A stretch of DNA of 64,000 bases from positions 1 through 64,000 of the forward strand of contig CACXBF010000004.1 of the NCBI GenBank assembly GCA_902765855.1. Direction: 5' to 3'. Below are positions 29,786-37,848 of this stretch, piece after piece (the stretch's first letter is position 1; every line of letters starts with the position of its first letter). This DNA comes from an uncultured Ruminococcus sp. (lineage in GTDB: Bacteria > Bacillota > Clostridia > Oscillospirales > Acutalibacteraceae). Under the pieces are notes generated by a model. It saw only the letters and a list, made by a program, of their open reading frames with translations, did not search any database and was not told where the DNA came from. Position numbers and translations under genes: made by a program.

Positions 29786-30379
29786 TTACGCATCATAATC
29801 TCTTGAAAGTGCAATAACTTTGCCCAAGATAGTGACATTATTTGTAATAATCGGTTCAAAATCAGGATTATGTGGCTGCAATCTTATATAATTATTTTCC
29901 TTATAAAAAGATTTTACAGTTGCCTCATCGTCTATCATTGCAACTACGATTTCGCCATTCTCCGCGACAGGAGTTTTTTCACATATGACAATATCACCAT
30001 CGAGTATGCCAATATCTCGCATACTTTCGCCAACAACATTAAGTGCAAAAAGTTCTCGTCCTTTGCGTTTACTTTCAGGAAATGGCACATATCCGGAAAT
30101 ATCTTCAAAAGCAAGAATAGGAATACCCGCAGTAACTTTGCCAAGAATCGGAACCTGTGATGCTTTTTCCTCGCCAACAATGCGAATTGAGCGGTTCAGA
30201 CCTGTTGTTCGGGTTATATAACCAAGTTCCTCAAGAGATTTAAGATGAGAATGAACCGTTGAAGTAGAGCTAAGACCTGTTGCCAAACAGATTTCGCGCA
30301 CAGAAGGAGTAATTCCGTCTGCTATGCTTTCCTTTAAAAAGTCGAAAACTTTTGCTTGACTTTTAGTAAGTTTTTTCAT
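29786..30379 (-). CDS. lexA: LexA repressor (SOS regulator)
   Basis: 197 residues from ATG 30379, eight bases after AAGGTG. The N-terminal winged helix (MKKLTKSQAKVFDFLKES; SSTSTVHSHL) binds DNA. The cleavage site is the Ala-Gly in GKVTAGIPI (about 85). The catalytic Ser lies in VVGESM and the Lys in ATVKSFY. RecA filaments trigger self-cleavage. The gene lies 12 bases after the SPL-type radical SAM gene and is evidently transcribed from that gene's promoter, which has an SOS box, giving autoregulation. Confidence 0.95.
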   Translation of the reverse strand: MKKLTKSQAKVFDFLKESIADGITPSVREICLATGLSSTSTVHSHLKSLEELGYITRTTGLNRSIRIVGEEKASQVPILGKVTAGIPILAFEDISGYVPFPESKRKGRELFALNVVGESMRDIGILDGDIVICEKTPVAENGEIVVAMIDDEATVKSFYKENNYIRLQPHNPDFEPIITNNVTILGKVIALSRDYDA

Positions 30380-30391
30380 AAACATCACACC

Positions 30392-31216
30392 TTATTTTTG
30401 TTTTTTATTAGCAACCAATTTATCGTGATAGAAATAGTTTTTAAAATTAAGTCCTTGACCTTCACAATATTGATTGATTTCAAGAGCAAGCTTTTGCCAA
30501 TATGAAGAATCATTTTTTATGTAAATCTGCTCATAATAAGGATAATATTCAGAATAATTTCTTTTTATGTAGTTAAGAATAGTATATTTGTAGTTGCCTC
30601 TGAGATTAAGATTTTCAAACCAGTATTCGTCAATAAAATTCTTAGATTTCTCAATTATAGCCTTAAAGTCTGTAATATAAGGGAAGATAGGCGACATAAA
30701 CAAAACAGTATAAATTCCGTTTTCGTGCAGAGCTTTTAAGGTTTTAAGTCTGTCTGAGATACTGCTTGCATTATCCATATCTGATTGAAATTTTTCATCA
30801 AGCGTGTTAATTGACATATCTACTTTGAGATTTTTGCATTGTTTGAGCAAATATGTATCACGCAAAATAAGTTTTGATTTTGTAGAAATCGTAAGTTGAC
30901 AATCAGCGTTTATAAGCTGTTCGAGAATTTTTCTTGTTATACGAAAATCCTCCTCATAAGGATTATAGCAATCTGTAACTGATGATAAAAATACAGATTT
31001 GCCTTTTATTCTCGATAGGCTGATTGGCTTTTCACATTCTTTAACATCAAGAAAGCTTCCCCAGTCTTCATTATGATTTGTAAAACGCTTCATAAAACAG
31101 GCATAGCAGTATGCACACGCATGAGGACAACCCACATATGGATTTATAACGTAGTCACTTTCGGGGAGATTTGATTTAGTAAGATAGTCATTAACAATAA
31201 TGTGATTTATCTTCAT
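30392..31216 (-). CDS. SPL-family radical SAM protein, SOS-controlled
   Basis: 274 residues from ATG 31216, eight bases after GGGGTGG. The SAM-cluster motif is CPHACAYCYA (about residues 28-37), the CxxxCxxC of radical SAM enzymes, in the INPYVGC context of the spore photoproduct lyase-like group. SSVTDCYNPYEE follows. This branch is shorter than true spore photoproduct lyase (about 340 residues) and lacks its C-terminal region, so the substrate is uncertain. Cotranscription with lexA behind an SOS box suggests a DNA-damage role; that is an inference from context. Confidence 0.85.
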   Translation of the reverse strand: MKINHIIVNDYLTKSNLPESDYVINPYVGCPHACAYCYACFMKRFTNHNEDWGSFLDVKECEKPISLSRIKGKSVFLSSVTDCYNPYEEDFRITRKILEQLINADCQLTISTKSKLILRDTYLLKQCKNLKVDMSINTLDEKFQSDMDNASSISDRLKTLKALHENGIYTVLFMSPIFPYITDFKAIIEKSKNFIDEYWFENLNLRGNYKYTILNYIKRNYSEYYPYYEQIYIKNDSSYWQKLALEINQYCEGQGLNFKNYFYHDKLVANKKQK

Positions 31217-31242
31217 TTCAAGAGCCACCCCTAAATATAAAT

Positions 31243-31279
31243 TAAGGCAATACCATACATAAGCACAATATTGCCTTAA
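31243..31279 (-). other. 5' UTR hairpin of the SPL-lexA transcript
   Basis: TTAAGGCAATA (31243-31253) pairs perfectly with TATTGCCTTAA (31269-31279). The 11-bp stem begins within a few bases of the predicted transcription start. It could stabilise the mRNA 5' end. It is not followed by a T-run. Confidence 0.6.
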
Positions 31280-31280
31280 A

Positions 31281-31309
31281 ATTATAACATATGTTCGAGA
31301 AAGTGTCAA
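31281..31309 (-). promoter_or_regulatory. SOS-controlled promoter with LexA box in the spacer
   Basis: Minus strand TTGACA (31309-31304), 17-base spacer, TATAAT (31286-31281): both hexamers are consensus. The spacer contains CGAACATATGTT (31297-31286), matching the Gram-positive SOS box CGAACNNNNGTTNG except at its last bases. LexA bound there would block RNA polymerase. Confidence 0.88.
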
Positions 31310-31412
31310 ACAAAAGTTTGATTTTCGCCAAAATCCTATGTGATAAATTGATAAATTTCCCTAAAACAATTAAGAGGTTCACTCTTTTTAATAATATTGC
31401 TAACAAAAGAAA

Positions 31413-31849
31413 AACGGCGGATTTTATCCGCCGTTCAAAGAGCAAAGAATGTTAAGGGCGTTGCCCTTAAAACCCACGAGGGACTCCGTCCCTCGACCCT
31501 GCAAGCTTTTGAAAAAGCTTGAGCAAAACTTTTAGCTGTTTTTAGGAAATTGGTTAGTTAATCGGCAGTTCATTGGGAATTTCCTCGACCGCGTCAACTA
31601 TTTTATCTAATCAACTACGAGCGAGACTTGTCGAGCGATTCCGTGTCTTGTCCTGTGCGGTCACGCACCGCGTCTTGACAGCGGCGGCACGCCGCTTTGA
31701 GCAAAACTTTTAAGTGTCTTTAGGAAATTGGTTAGTTAATCGGCAGTTCATTGGGAATTTCCTCGACCGCGTCAACTATCTTATCTAATCAACTACGAGC
31801 GAGACTTGTCGAGCGATTCCGCGTCTTGTCCTGTGCGGTCACGCACCGC
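31413..31849 (-). repeat. Dispersed repeat cluster with a 151-bp tandem duplication
   Basis: Contains the AACGGCGGAT/ATCCGCCGTT hairpin (31413-31435), an inverted copy of the GAGGGAC..GTCCCTC and AGCTTTTTCAAAAGCTT modules (about 31450-31530), and two nearly identical 151-bp copies (31521-31671 and 31699-31849) that differ at a few bases, separated by 27 bases. Each copy holds GAGCGAGACTTGTCGAGCG (31619 and 31797). The second copy ends two bases before the stop codon of the zinc permease. No gene is seen; 31310-31412 is also empty. Confidence 0.85.
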
Positions 31850-31851
31850 TT

Positions 31852-32694
31852 TTAGGCTTTCTTTTTTCTGCCTATAAAGAAAGTTATGAAGTAGATTATC
31901 GCTGCAAATAATACGATTGTTCCGCCTGCTGAAGTTCCAAAATAATATGATGAAATCAATCCCGAAACGCCCGAAACCATAGAGAATATAACAGATGTGA
32001 TGTGATATGAACGCATTGAAGAAGATACATTTCTGCCTGCTGCGGCTGGAAGTACCAACAGAGAATTGATAATCATAATTCCAACCCATTTAATAGAAAT
32101 GGTGACCAACAAAGCAATCATTATAACAAATAAATTATTATAAAGACGAACTCTTACTCTTTTACTTGACGCTAAGTCTGCATTTACGCTTGCAAGTAAA
32201 AGCTTATTGAAGATAATAGCCCACATAACAACCGCTGCAACAAGAACTATTGCAAGAAGTAAAAGCTCACTCTGTGAAATTGCAAGAATATCACCAATCA
32301 GATAATTTGAATATTTCGTGAAGCCTCCGTTTGCCGAAAGAAGAACAACTCCCAGTGCAACTCCGACAGCCGAGAAAACACCGATTATAGTATCGCTTGA
32401 GGCTGTTTCAGATTGAATTATTCCTGTTATACATAAGGCAAAGAGTAGGGCAAAACCTATCATAGATAGCATATAATTGTCTACGCCAAGCAATACGCCG
32501 ATACCTATACCGGTCAATGCCGAATGTCCGAGTGCATCAGAGAAGAACGAAAGTTTGTTGTTGACTATCATAGTTCCTGTTAAGCCAAGAAGTGGAGTAA
32601 GCATTAAAACTGCTAAAAGGGCATTTTTCATAAAATTATATTCTGCCCAATCGAAAGGTAAAAGAAAATCCATTACCGCATAAATTCCGTCCAT
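31852..32694 (-). CDS. znuB: Metal (zinc) ABC transporter permease
   Basis: 280 residues, start overlapping the ATPase stop by one base. Eight or so membrane helices. LGLTGTMIVNNKLSFFSDALGHSALTGIGIG is typical of ZnuB/MntB-type permeases (quoted in part: SDALGHSAL, about residues 52-60). It forms the channel for the ATPase and His-rich binding protein upstream. It ends in a KKKA tail directly at a repeat. Confidence 0.9.
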   Translation of the reverse strand: MDGIYAVMDFLLPFDWAEYNFMKNALLAVLMLTPLLGLTGTMIVNNKLSFFSDALGHSALTGIGIGVLLGVDNYMLSMIGFALLFALCITGIIQSETASSDTIIGVFSAVGVALGVVLLSANGGFTKYSNYLIGDILAISQSELLLLAIVLVAAVVMWAIIFNKLLLASVNADLASSKRVRVRLYNNLFVIMIALLVTISIKWVGIMIINSLLVLPAAAGRNVSSSMRSYHITSVIFSMVSGVSGLISSYYFGTSAGGTIVLFAAIIYFITFFIGRKKKA

Positions 32695-33440
32695 TAAAGC
32701 ACACCCTCCTCTCCAAGTCCGAATACTTCTCGAACTTCTTTGTGTTTAAGAATATTTTTCGCAGTGTCAGTAAGTACAATAGTTCCGTCAACAAGAGCTG
32801 CACGAGTGCAGTATTTTGTGACATGACCTAAATCGTGAGAAACGAGCAAAACAGGCATATGATACTCACTTCTAAGAGAAGTTACTAAATCGTAGAAAGA
32901 GCTTATTCCTCGTCTGTCAAGTGCTGAAACAGGTTCATCAAGTATAAGCATATCAGGCATAGGGTCGAGTGCGAATGCGAGTAATACACGCTGTAATTCA
33001 CCACCAGAAATTCTGCCAAGTGGCTTATCAATAAGCTTTTCTGCACCAACATGGGCAAGCATTTCTTTTGCGTGAGCGAGCTTGTCTTTTTTATGTCTGA
33101 ACCATACCGGCATCATTCCGGAATTTGCACAGAATAAATCTGCAACAGTAAGCGGAGTTCCTCTGTCAAAGCTCAACGATTGAGGAACATAACCAATCTT
33201 AGGCTGAGAAATCTTCTTTCCCATACTGTTGAAATATGTTACTGTTCCGGTGTGCGGAATACGGTCCATAATTGCTTTAAGCAGAGTTGTTTTTCCTGCA
33301 CCATTTCGGCCGATAATTGCTGTAATTTCGCCGTGCTTAACCTCAAGATTAACATCATCAAGAATTTTTTGATTACCTCGTGTTACCGAGAGATGTTCAA
33401 TCTTAACACTGCAATGGCATTTTTTGTGTAAATCAGTCAT
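32694..33440 (-). CDS. znuC: Metal (zinc) ABC transporter ATP-binding protein
   Basis: 248 residues. Walker A GRNGAGKTT (about 43-51), Q-loop GYVPQSLSF, signature RISGGELQRV, Walker B MLILDEPVSAL and the switch His in LLVSHDLGHV are all present. Manganese/zinc-type cassette. A codon a few residues downstream could be the true start, since the first twelve residues precede the usual IEHLSVTRG beginning. Lies between the binding protein (19 bases upstream) and permease. Confidence 0.92.
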   Translation of the reverse strand: MTDLHKKCHCSVKIEHLSVTRGNQKILDDVNLEVKHGEITAIIGRNGAGKTTLLKAIMDRIPHTGTVTYFNSMGKKISQPKIGYVPQSLSFDRGTPLTVADLFCANSGMMPVWFRHKKDKLAHAKEMLAHVGAEKLIDKPLGRISGGELQRVLLAFALDPMPDMLILDEPVSALDRRGISSFYDLVTSLRSEYHMPVLLVSHDLGHVTKYCTRAALVDGTIVLTDTAKNILKHKEVREVFGLGEEGVL

Positions 33441-33459
33441 TTCAAAATCCTTTCTATGC

Positions 33460-34404
33460 TTAGGCTAATGCTTTTTGCAAAACCTTCAAATTTTCTTGCA
33501 TCATAGTTATATAGGCATCTTTATTCATATCACCACTTACTCCGGGGTCGAGGGTGTAGACCTTTGCATCAGTTTCGGCGGCTATTATATCTGCGGAAGT
33601 GTTAGGATACTGCGGTTCAACGAATAGAGCCTTAACACCAGTTTCGTTGGTTAAGTCGATTATAGACGCTAAATCCTTTGCATTAGGCTCACTTCCGGGT
33701 TCACGCTCTATAACGCTTACAATGTTTAAGTTAAATTCTTCAGCAAAGTAGTCAAATGCCTCGTGGAATGTAATAATATTTCTATCAGAAATATTTGCAA
33801 GACCGCTTTCCATTTCATTTTGTAGCTTAGTCAATTTAGCAATGTATTCCTTGCTATTTTTTCGGTATTCCTTTTCGTGATCTGGGTCAATTTTTATGAT
33901 TCCCTCAGTTATATTCTCAACTTGCTTTATACAGTTAGCAACAGAAACCCAAAGATGAGCATTATATTCGCCGTGGTCATGATTATGTTCATCTTCGTGT
34001 TCATGGTCGTGTTCGTCCTCATCTTCATCGTGATGATGCCCGTCTGCAAGAAGGCTTATACCTGTGCTGGAATCTATTATATGCAAACCATCAACTCTGT
34101 TTGCAATATCCTCAATAAAGCCCTCCATACCAGCACCATTGATTATAAAGCCATCAGATTTTTCAATATCTCGCATATTGTCAGTTGAAAGCTTAAAATC
34201 GTGCAGACAACCGACCTGAACTTCAGCCATACAATCAACTTCAACACCTTCAACACCATCAACGATATTAAGAGCCATTATATAGATAGGGTAGAAGGAG
34301 GCTAAAAATTTAACCTTGTCTTTTTGATAGTCAGTTCTTATACAGCCTGATAATAAACTGACTGCGATAGTCGTTGTTAAAAGCAACGCCAATATTTTTT
34401 TCAT
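33460..34404 (-). CDS. znuA: Zinc-binding ABC transporter lipoprotein, His/Asp-rich loop
   Basis: 314 residues, ATG 34404 with GGTTGGTGA upstream. The signal peptide ends in lipobox LLSGC (Cys21). It is a cluster A-I binding protein with FASFYPIYIMA near the N-terminus. The flexible loop HHHDEDEDEHDHEHEDEHNH and onward (about 122-147) gathers metal, as in ZnuA/AdcA. Further ligands are likely the His in GEYNAHLWVS, the one in ITFHEAFDYFA and the late Asp/Glu. The loop strongly favours zinc over manganese. First gene of a three-gene operon. Confidence 0.92.
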   Translation of the reverse strand: MKKILALLLTTTIAVSLLSGCIRTDYQKDKVKFLASFYPIYIMALNIVDGVEGVEVDCMAEVQVGCLHDFKLSTDNMRDIEKSDGFIINGAGMEGFIEDIANRVDGLHIIDSSTGISLLADGHHHDEDEDEHDHEHEDEHNHDHGEYNAHLWVSVANCIKQVENITEGIIKIDPDHEKEYRKNSKEYIAKLTKLQNEMESGLANISDRNIITFHEAFDYFAEEFNLNIVSVIEREPGSEPNAKDLASIIDLTNETGVKALFVEPQYPNTSADIIAAETDAKVYTLDPGVSGDMNKDAYITMMQENLKVLQKALA

Positions 34405-34452
34405 AGTAAAATATCACCAACCTGTCCTTAACATATGAGTGAGTGAACATAT

Positions 34453-34480
34453 AAAAGGGTGAACAATCGTTCACCCTTTT
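34453..34480 (-). terminator. Terminator after DUF3006, containing a GAAC-N4-GTTC palindrome
   Basis: The perfect 12-bp stem AAAAGGGTGAAC/GTTCACCCTTTT has loop AATC, 10 bases after the DUF3006 stop and about 50 bases upstream of the zinc operon start. Its core also fits the half-sites of an SOS box. Confidence 0.8.
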
Positions 34481-34489
34481 GCTTATGTC

Positions 34490-34663
34490 TTATTTATTTT
34501 TTGTATCGCTTATACTGATTATGCCATCATCAGAAATAACTATCATATCTCCGCATTTAGCTTCTTTAGGCATTTCATTTTTTTCTATAGCAAACATTTT
34601 CTTTTCTTTGTCCTCACAGATGAAGAAATTTCCTTCTGTGCGGTCAATTTTAAGCTTTCTCAT
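34490..34663 (-). CDS. DUF3006 family small protein
   Basis: 57 residues; ATG 34663 behind AAGGAG, too short to be noticed easily. It begins MRKLKIDRTEGNFFICED, then IEKNEMPKEAKCGDMIVI and a final short strand. This is the small beta-barrel pattern of DUF3006 (IDRxEGxxAVxE). It follows the CNNM/CorC-type gene by 18 bases and shares its transcript. Function unknown; DUF3006 genes often sit next to secreted hydrolases, which is not the case here. Confidence 0.8.
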   Translation of the reverse strand: MRKLKIDRTEGNFFICEDKEKKMFAIEKNEMPKEAKCGDMIVISDDGIISISDTKNK

Positions 34664-34681
34664 TGTGTTCTCCTTGCTTAA

Positions 34682-35959
34682 TTATTCTTCGTCTTCCTCA
34701 GCTTCAGACGGTGTATATACAATAATCATACTTAGAATTCTTTGGTCAAGCACTTCACGAATAGTGATTTCCAGTTCTTTGTATGTAAAGCGTTCGCCTG
34801 GCTCAGGAATATTAGCGAGCTGTTCCAATGCCCAGCCACCGACAGAATTGCTTTCGGTTTCGATATACTTTGCAGGTTTATCAAAAAGCTCGAGCATATC
34901 TGCAATAGACATATCACCGCTTACTTCATACTTATTATCAGAGATTTTAAGGGACATTTTTTCTTCCTCTTCGTCTTCGTCCCAAATCTCACCGACAATC
35001 TGCTCAAGCAAGTCTTCCATAGTTACTATACCCAAGATTCCGCCATAATCATCAGTAACAACAGCGAGATGAATCTTGTTGTACTTGAAATCTGCAAGTA
35101 AAGCAGAGAGCTTTTTAGTCTTATAGATAAAATGTGCAGGTTGAAGCATAGCTTCAATATTTGGCTTTTCATTATTATTTATAAGAGCCTCAAGATAATC
35201 TCTTGTGTGAAGTACACCGATTATTTTATCAATATTATCTCTGTAAACCGGAATACGAGAGTATCTTTCTTTAAGAACAAGCTCAGTAATTTCTTCTACA
35301 GGGTCGTCAATATCTATTGCAACCATGTCTACACGAGGAGTAAGAATTTCCTCAGCTGTTTTCTCGTCAAATTCGAGAGCAGACTGTACAAGTTCGCTTT
35401 CTTGCTGTTCAAGAACGCCTTCTTCCTCGATACTTTCTATTATGTATTTAAGCTCATCTTCTGTAACTGAAGGTTCAGAATCATTGTTGTTTCGTGCAAT
35501 TTTTTTATAGAGCTTATTTATTCCCATAAGAATAATAGAAATAGGGGTTAGCAAAACCATGAGAAATTTAAGAATAGGTGCAAAGGTCATACAAATTTTT
35601 TCTGCATTGCCTATTGCGATATTCTTAGGTAGAACCTCGCCGAAAATAAGAACAACTACTGTAATAACAACTGTGCTGATTACAGTACCCTGAGCTTCAC
35701 CAAGAAGGTTTACAAAGAAAACTGTTGCTAAAGAAGAGTTTGCAATGTTTACAATGTTATTTCCGACAAGAATGGTCGTAAGAGCCTTGCTATATCGTTC
35801 TGCAACATATAGTGCAGTTTTAGCTTTTTTGTTGCCGTTATCGGCAAGGTTTTTAAGGCGAATCTTACTTACTGACGAGAATGCCGTTTCCGTTGATGAA
35901 AAGAATGCAGAAAGCAAAAGTAACACAACGCAAATGGCAATCGTAGACCAAGGATCCAA
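34682..35959 (-). CDS. CNNM/CorC (hemolysin C) family membrane protein
   Basis: 425 residues from TTG 35959, nine bases after GGAG. The N-terminal DUF21/CNNM domain has three or four helices (about 1-140, LLLLSAFFSSTETAFSSVSKI). A CBS pair follows (about 200-330, EEILTPRVDMVAIDID; VTDDYGGILGIVTMEDLLEQIVGEI), and then a CorC_HlyC C-terminal domain. Related proteins export Mg2+ or Co2+. The name hemolysin is historical. Cotranscribed with DUF3006. Confidence 0.92.
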   Translation of the reverse strand: MDPWSTIAICVVLLLLSAFFSSTETAFSSVSKIRLKNLADNGNKKAKTALYVAERYSKALTTILVGNNIVNIANSSLATVFFVNLLGEAQGTVISTVVITVVVLIFGEVLPKNIAIGNAEKICMTFAPILKFLMVLLTPISIILMGINKLYKKIARNNNDSEPSVTEDELKYIIESIEEEGVLEQQESELVQSALEFDEKTAEEILTPRVDMVAIDIDDPVEEITELVLKERYSRIPVYRDNIDKIIGVLHTRDYLEALINNNEKPNIEAMLQPAHFIYKTKKLSALLADFKYNKIHLAVVTDDYGGILGIVTMEDLLEQIVGEIWDEDEEEEKMSLKISDNKYEVSGDMSIADMLELFDKPAKYIETESNSVGGWALEQLANIPEPGERFTYKELEITIREVLDQRILSMIIVYTPSEAEEDEE

Positions 35960-36099
35960 AAATCATCACTCCAAATAAAATGTTTATGCACAATTTGAAA
36001 TATTTCATTGTGCAATTAAGAATTACTTCTTCCTATTATATAAATTATTAAAGTAATTATATTTCTTAATTAGAATAAAGAGAAAAATAAATTGTAAAA

Positions 36100-36420
36100 T
36101 TTAGCGGCGAGCCGCCGCCCCCAAGACGCGGAATCGCTCGACAAGTCTCGCTCGTGGTGAATACAAGAAGTTTTTCCACGCGGAGGATTAAATTACCGCT
36201 TGACTGATGCACTTCTTTTAGACACTTAAAAGTTTTGCTCAAGCTTTTTCAAAAGCTTGCAGGGTTGAGGGACGGAATCTCTCATAGGTTTCAACGCCCT
36301 TAACTTTTCTTTGCCCTCTAAGTGGAGGACTTAGTCCGCCACTTGATTTCTTTTGTTAGTAAAGTCGAATAGCGAACCATTTTAAGTGAAGTGCTTCCAC
36401 TACCTGTAGAATCGCTCTTT
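36100..36420 (+). repeat. Dispersed intergenic repeat copy
   Basis: The 500-base gap between a lipoprotein and the CNNM gene holds no gene. It contains GGCGGC..GCCGCC (about 36102-36118), CGCTCGACAAGTCTCGCTC (36135-36153, inverted relative to 31619), AAGTTTTGCTC-AAGCTTTTTC (36230-36250) and the hairpin AAGTGGAGGAC/GTCCGCCACTT (36320-36344). The remaining 35960-36100 is A+T-rich and should hold the CNNM promoter. Confidence 0.8.
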
Positions 36421-36461
36421 AAGTTTCATTCAAACTTTTTAAAAGCTATCATCAGTCTAAA

Positions 36462-37118
36462 TTATCCCAGAACAGAATAATATATAGTTATTTTCGTTAC
36501 GATATTATCCTTAAAATCAAGCGAAATCATTTTACTTGTATCCTCATTTGAGGTATAAGTATATATTCCGGAATTGCTGTCAGTTATACTTCTTGTTTCA
36601 GGTATGCCAAATGCTTTATCAGCATCGTCCATACTATCTCCAACAGTAATTCCAAGAACAGAAAGTAAAGAATTACTTGCCATAGCGTCAGCGTTTTCCT
36701 GAGAAATTATATCCAGTTTAACTTTCTTGAGTTTTGTGTCATCACTTTGTTCGTCATTGCTTACATTATATATATCATAAGAAATTGATTTAGCCTTGTT
36801 GCTAAGTAGATTGCCGATAAGTCTGCCGGAGGTATCTTTATCACCGCTAAAAAGCTTAGTGCCAAGAGTAAAATCCTTTCCAAAATCAGAAATACAAGGG
36901 GGAGACGGTAGCATTGTTCCATTTATTTGTATGCTGTCAAAGGCTTTTTTAATATCAAATTTTTTATCAGTTTTAATGCTGCGAGCATCTGAAACAATAT
37001 TTTGATTTTCAGATACGGTACTGTTTTGATTGTCGGTTTGTCCTTGAGAACAAGCCGCAGCAGAGAGTAAGAGCATAGCAGAAAATATAAGAACGGTTAG
37101 TTTAAAAGCTTTTTTCAA
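36462..37118 (-). CDS. Lipoprotein of unknown function
   Basis: 218 residues from TTG 37118, six bases after AAGGTGAT; the upstream GTG (37127) overlaps this site. Signal peptide with lipobox SAAAC (Cys at about 23), a short Gln/Asn/Ser linker, then a domain with repeated strands. GITVGDSMDDADKAFGIPE (about 163-181) is like the SmpA/BamE-type VGxSxxxVxxxLGxP turn found in many Gram-positive lipoproteins. Cotranscribed with the histidine phosphatase, 16 bases downstream of it. Function not recognised. Confidence 0.75.
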   Translation of the reverse strand: MKKAFKLTVLIFSAMLLLSAAACSQGQTDNQNSTVSENQNIVSDARSIKTDKKFDIKKAFDSIQINGTMLPSPPCISDFGKDFTLGTKLFSGDKDTSGRLIGNLLSNKAKSISYDIYNVSNDEQSDDTKLKKVKLDIISQENADAMASNSLLSVLGITVGDSMDDADKAFGIPETRSITDSNSGIYTYTSNEDTSKMISLDFKDNIVTKITIYYSVLG

Positions 37119-37134
37119 GATAATCACCTTTCAT

Positions 37135-37764
37135 TCAATCATTTATTTCAGGAGGATATGGAACTGTATTATAAACTTCAATAACCTTATCACGCATCCA
37201 AAGACCAGGAGTTATTCTTGTTGCATAGCCATAACCGCAATCCATACGCCAATCGTAGCTATGAGCCTGAGGAAGTCCGTATACGGCAAGAAGCGTCATA
37301 ATTACTCCGCCATGAGTGACGATAGTTGCGGAAGAAATGCCCGAAGTCATCATAGAGTTTACAAGACGCTCAAAACCAAGACATACTCTGCGAGTAAAGT
37401 CCGCACCACTTTCTCCGTTTGGTGGAGGAGTTTTTTCTGAATTTGAAAGCCATTCTGCAAATTTAGGTTCACCAGCAAGCTGTGCGGCAGTTTTGCCTTC
37501 CCAGTCTCCAAAATTACATTCTGAAAATGCACCATTTAAAGTGACATTTTGCGATGGAAAAATAGCTTCACAGGTTTCAAGACAGCGAGAAAGAGGGCTT
37601 GATATAAGCATTTCTGTGCGTGGATAGCCTTGCTCATTGCTTATTTTTAAGAGCTGTTCTCTGCCTTTTGGTGAAAGGTGTACATCAGTTACGCCTATAT
37701 AAGCACCTTGAACATTAGCTTCAGTTTGCCCATGACGGATAAAATTGATTTGATAAGATTTCAT
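37135..37764 (-). CDS. Histidine phosphatase family protein
   Basis: 209 residues, ATG behind AAGGAG. The phosphohistidine loop INFIRHGQTEAN (residues 6-17) is the phosphoglycerate mutase/phosphatase signature. The second catalytic His is in TIVTHGGVIM (about 150) and the conserved Arg in SSPLSRCLETC. It resembles broad-specificity phosphatases and CobC-type enzymes. No cobalamin genes are nearby, so the substrate is open. Confidence 0.88.
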   Translation of the reverse strand: MKSYQINFIRHGQTEANVQGAYIGVTDVHLSPKGREQLLKISNEQGYPRTEMLISSPLSRCLETCEAIFPSQNVTLNGAFSECNFGDWEGKTAAQLAGEPKFAEWLSNSEKTPPPNGESGADFTRRVCLGFERLVNSMMTSGISSATIVTHGGVIMTLLAVYGLPQAHSYDWRMDCGYGYATRITPGLWMRDKVIEVYNTVPYPPEIND

Positions 37765-37787
37765 ATAAAATTTCTCCTTAAAATTTC

Positions 37788-37816
37788 TTTACAAATAGTT
37801 ATGAGAGTAGTATAAT
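37788..37816 (+). promoter_or_regulatory. Promoter of the XRE regulator
   Basis: TTTACA (37788-37793), 17-base spacer, TATAAT (37811-37816), 33 bases before the start. It lies in the divergent gap with the phosphatase gene. Confidence 0.75.
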
Positions 37817-37848
37817 CTACAATAAGTATTTTTGTGAGGTGAATCATA

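Noticed and set aside
34459..34470. LexA-controlled operator as a firm feature
   Set aside because: The palindrome is the core of a perfect terminator stem, which explains it without LexA.
34479..35048. 189-codon Ser/Ile-rich frame on the plus strand
   Set aside because: Antisense shadow of the CNNM/CorC gene and DUF3006. Composition is typical of a reverse complement and there is no start site.
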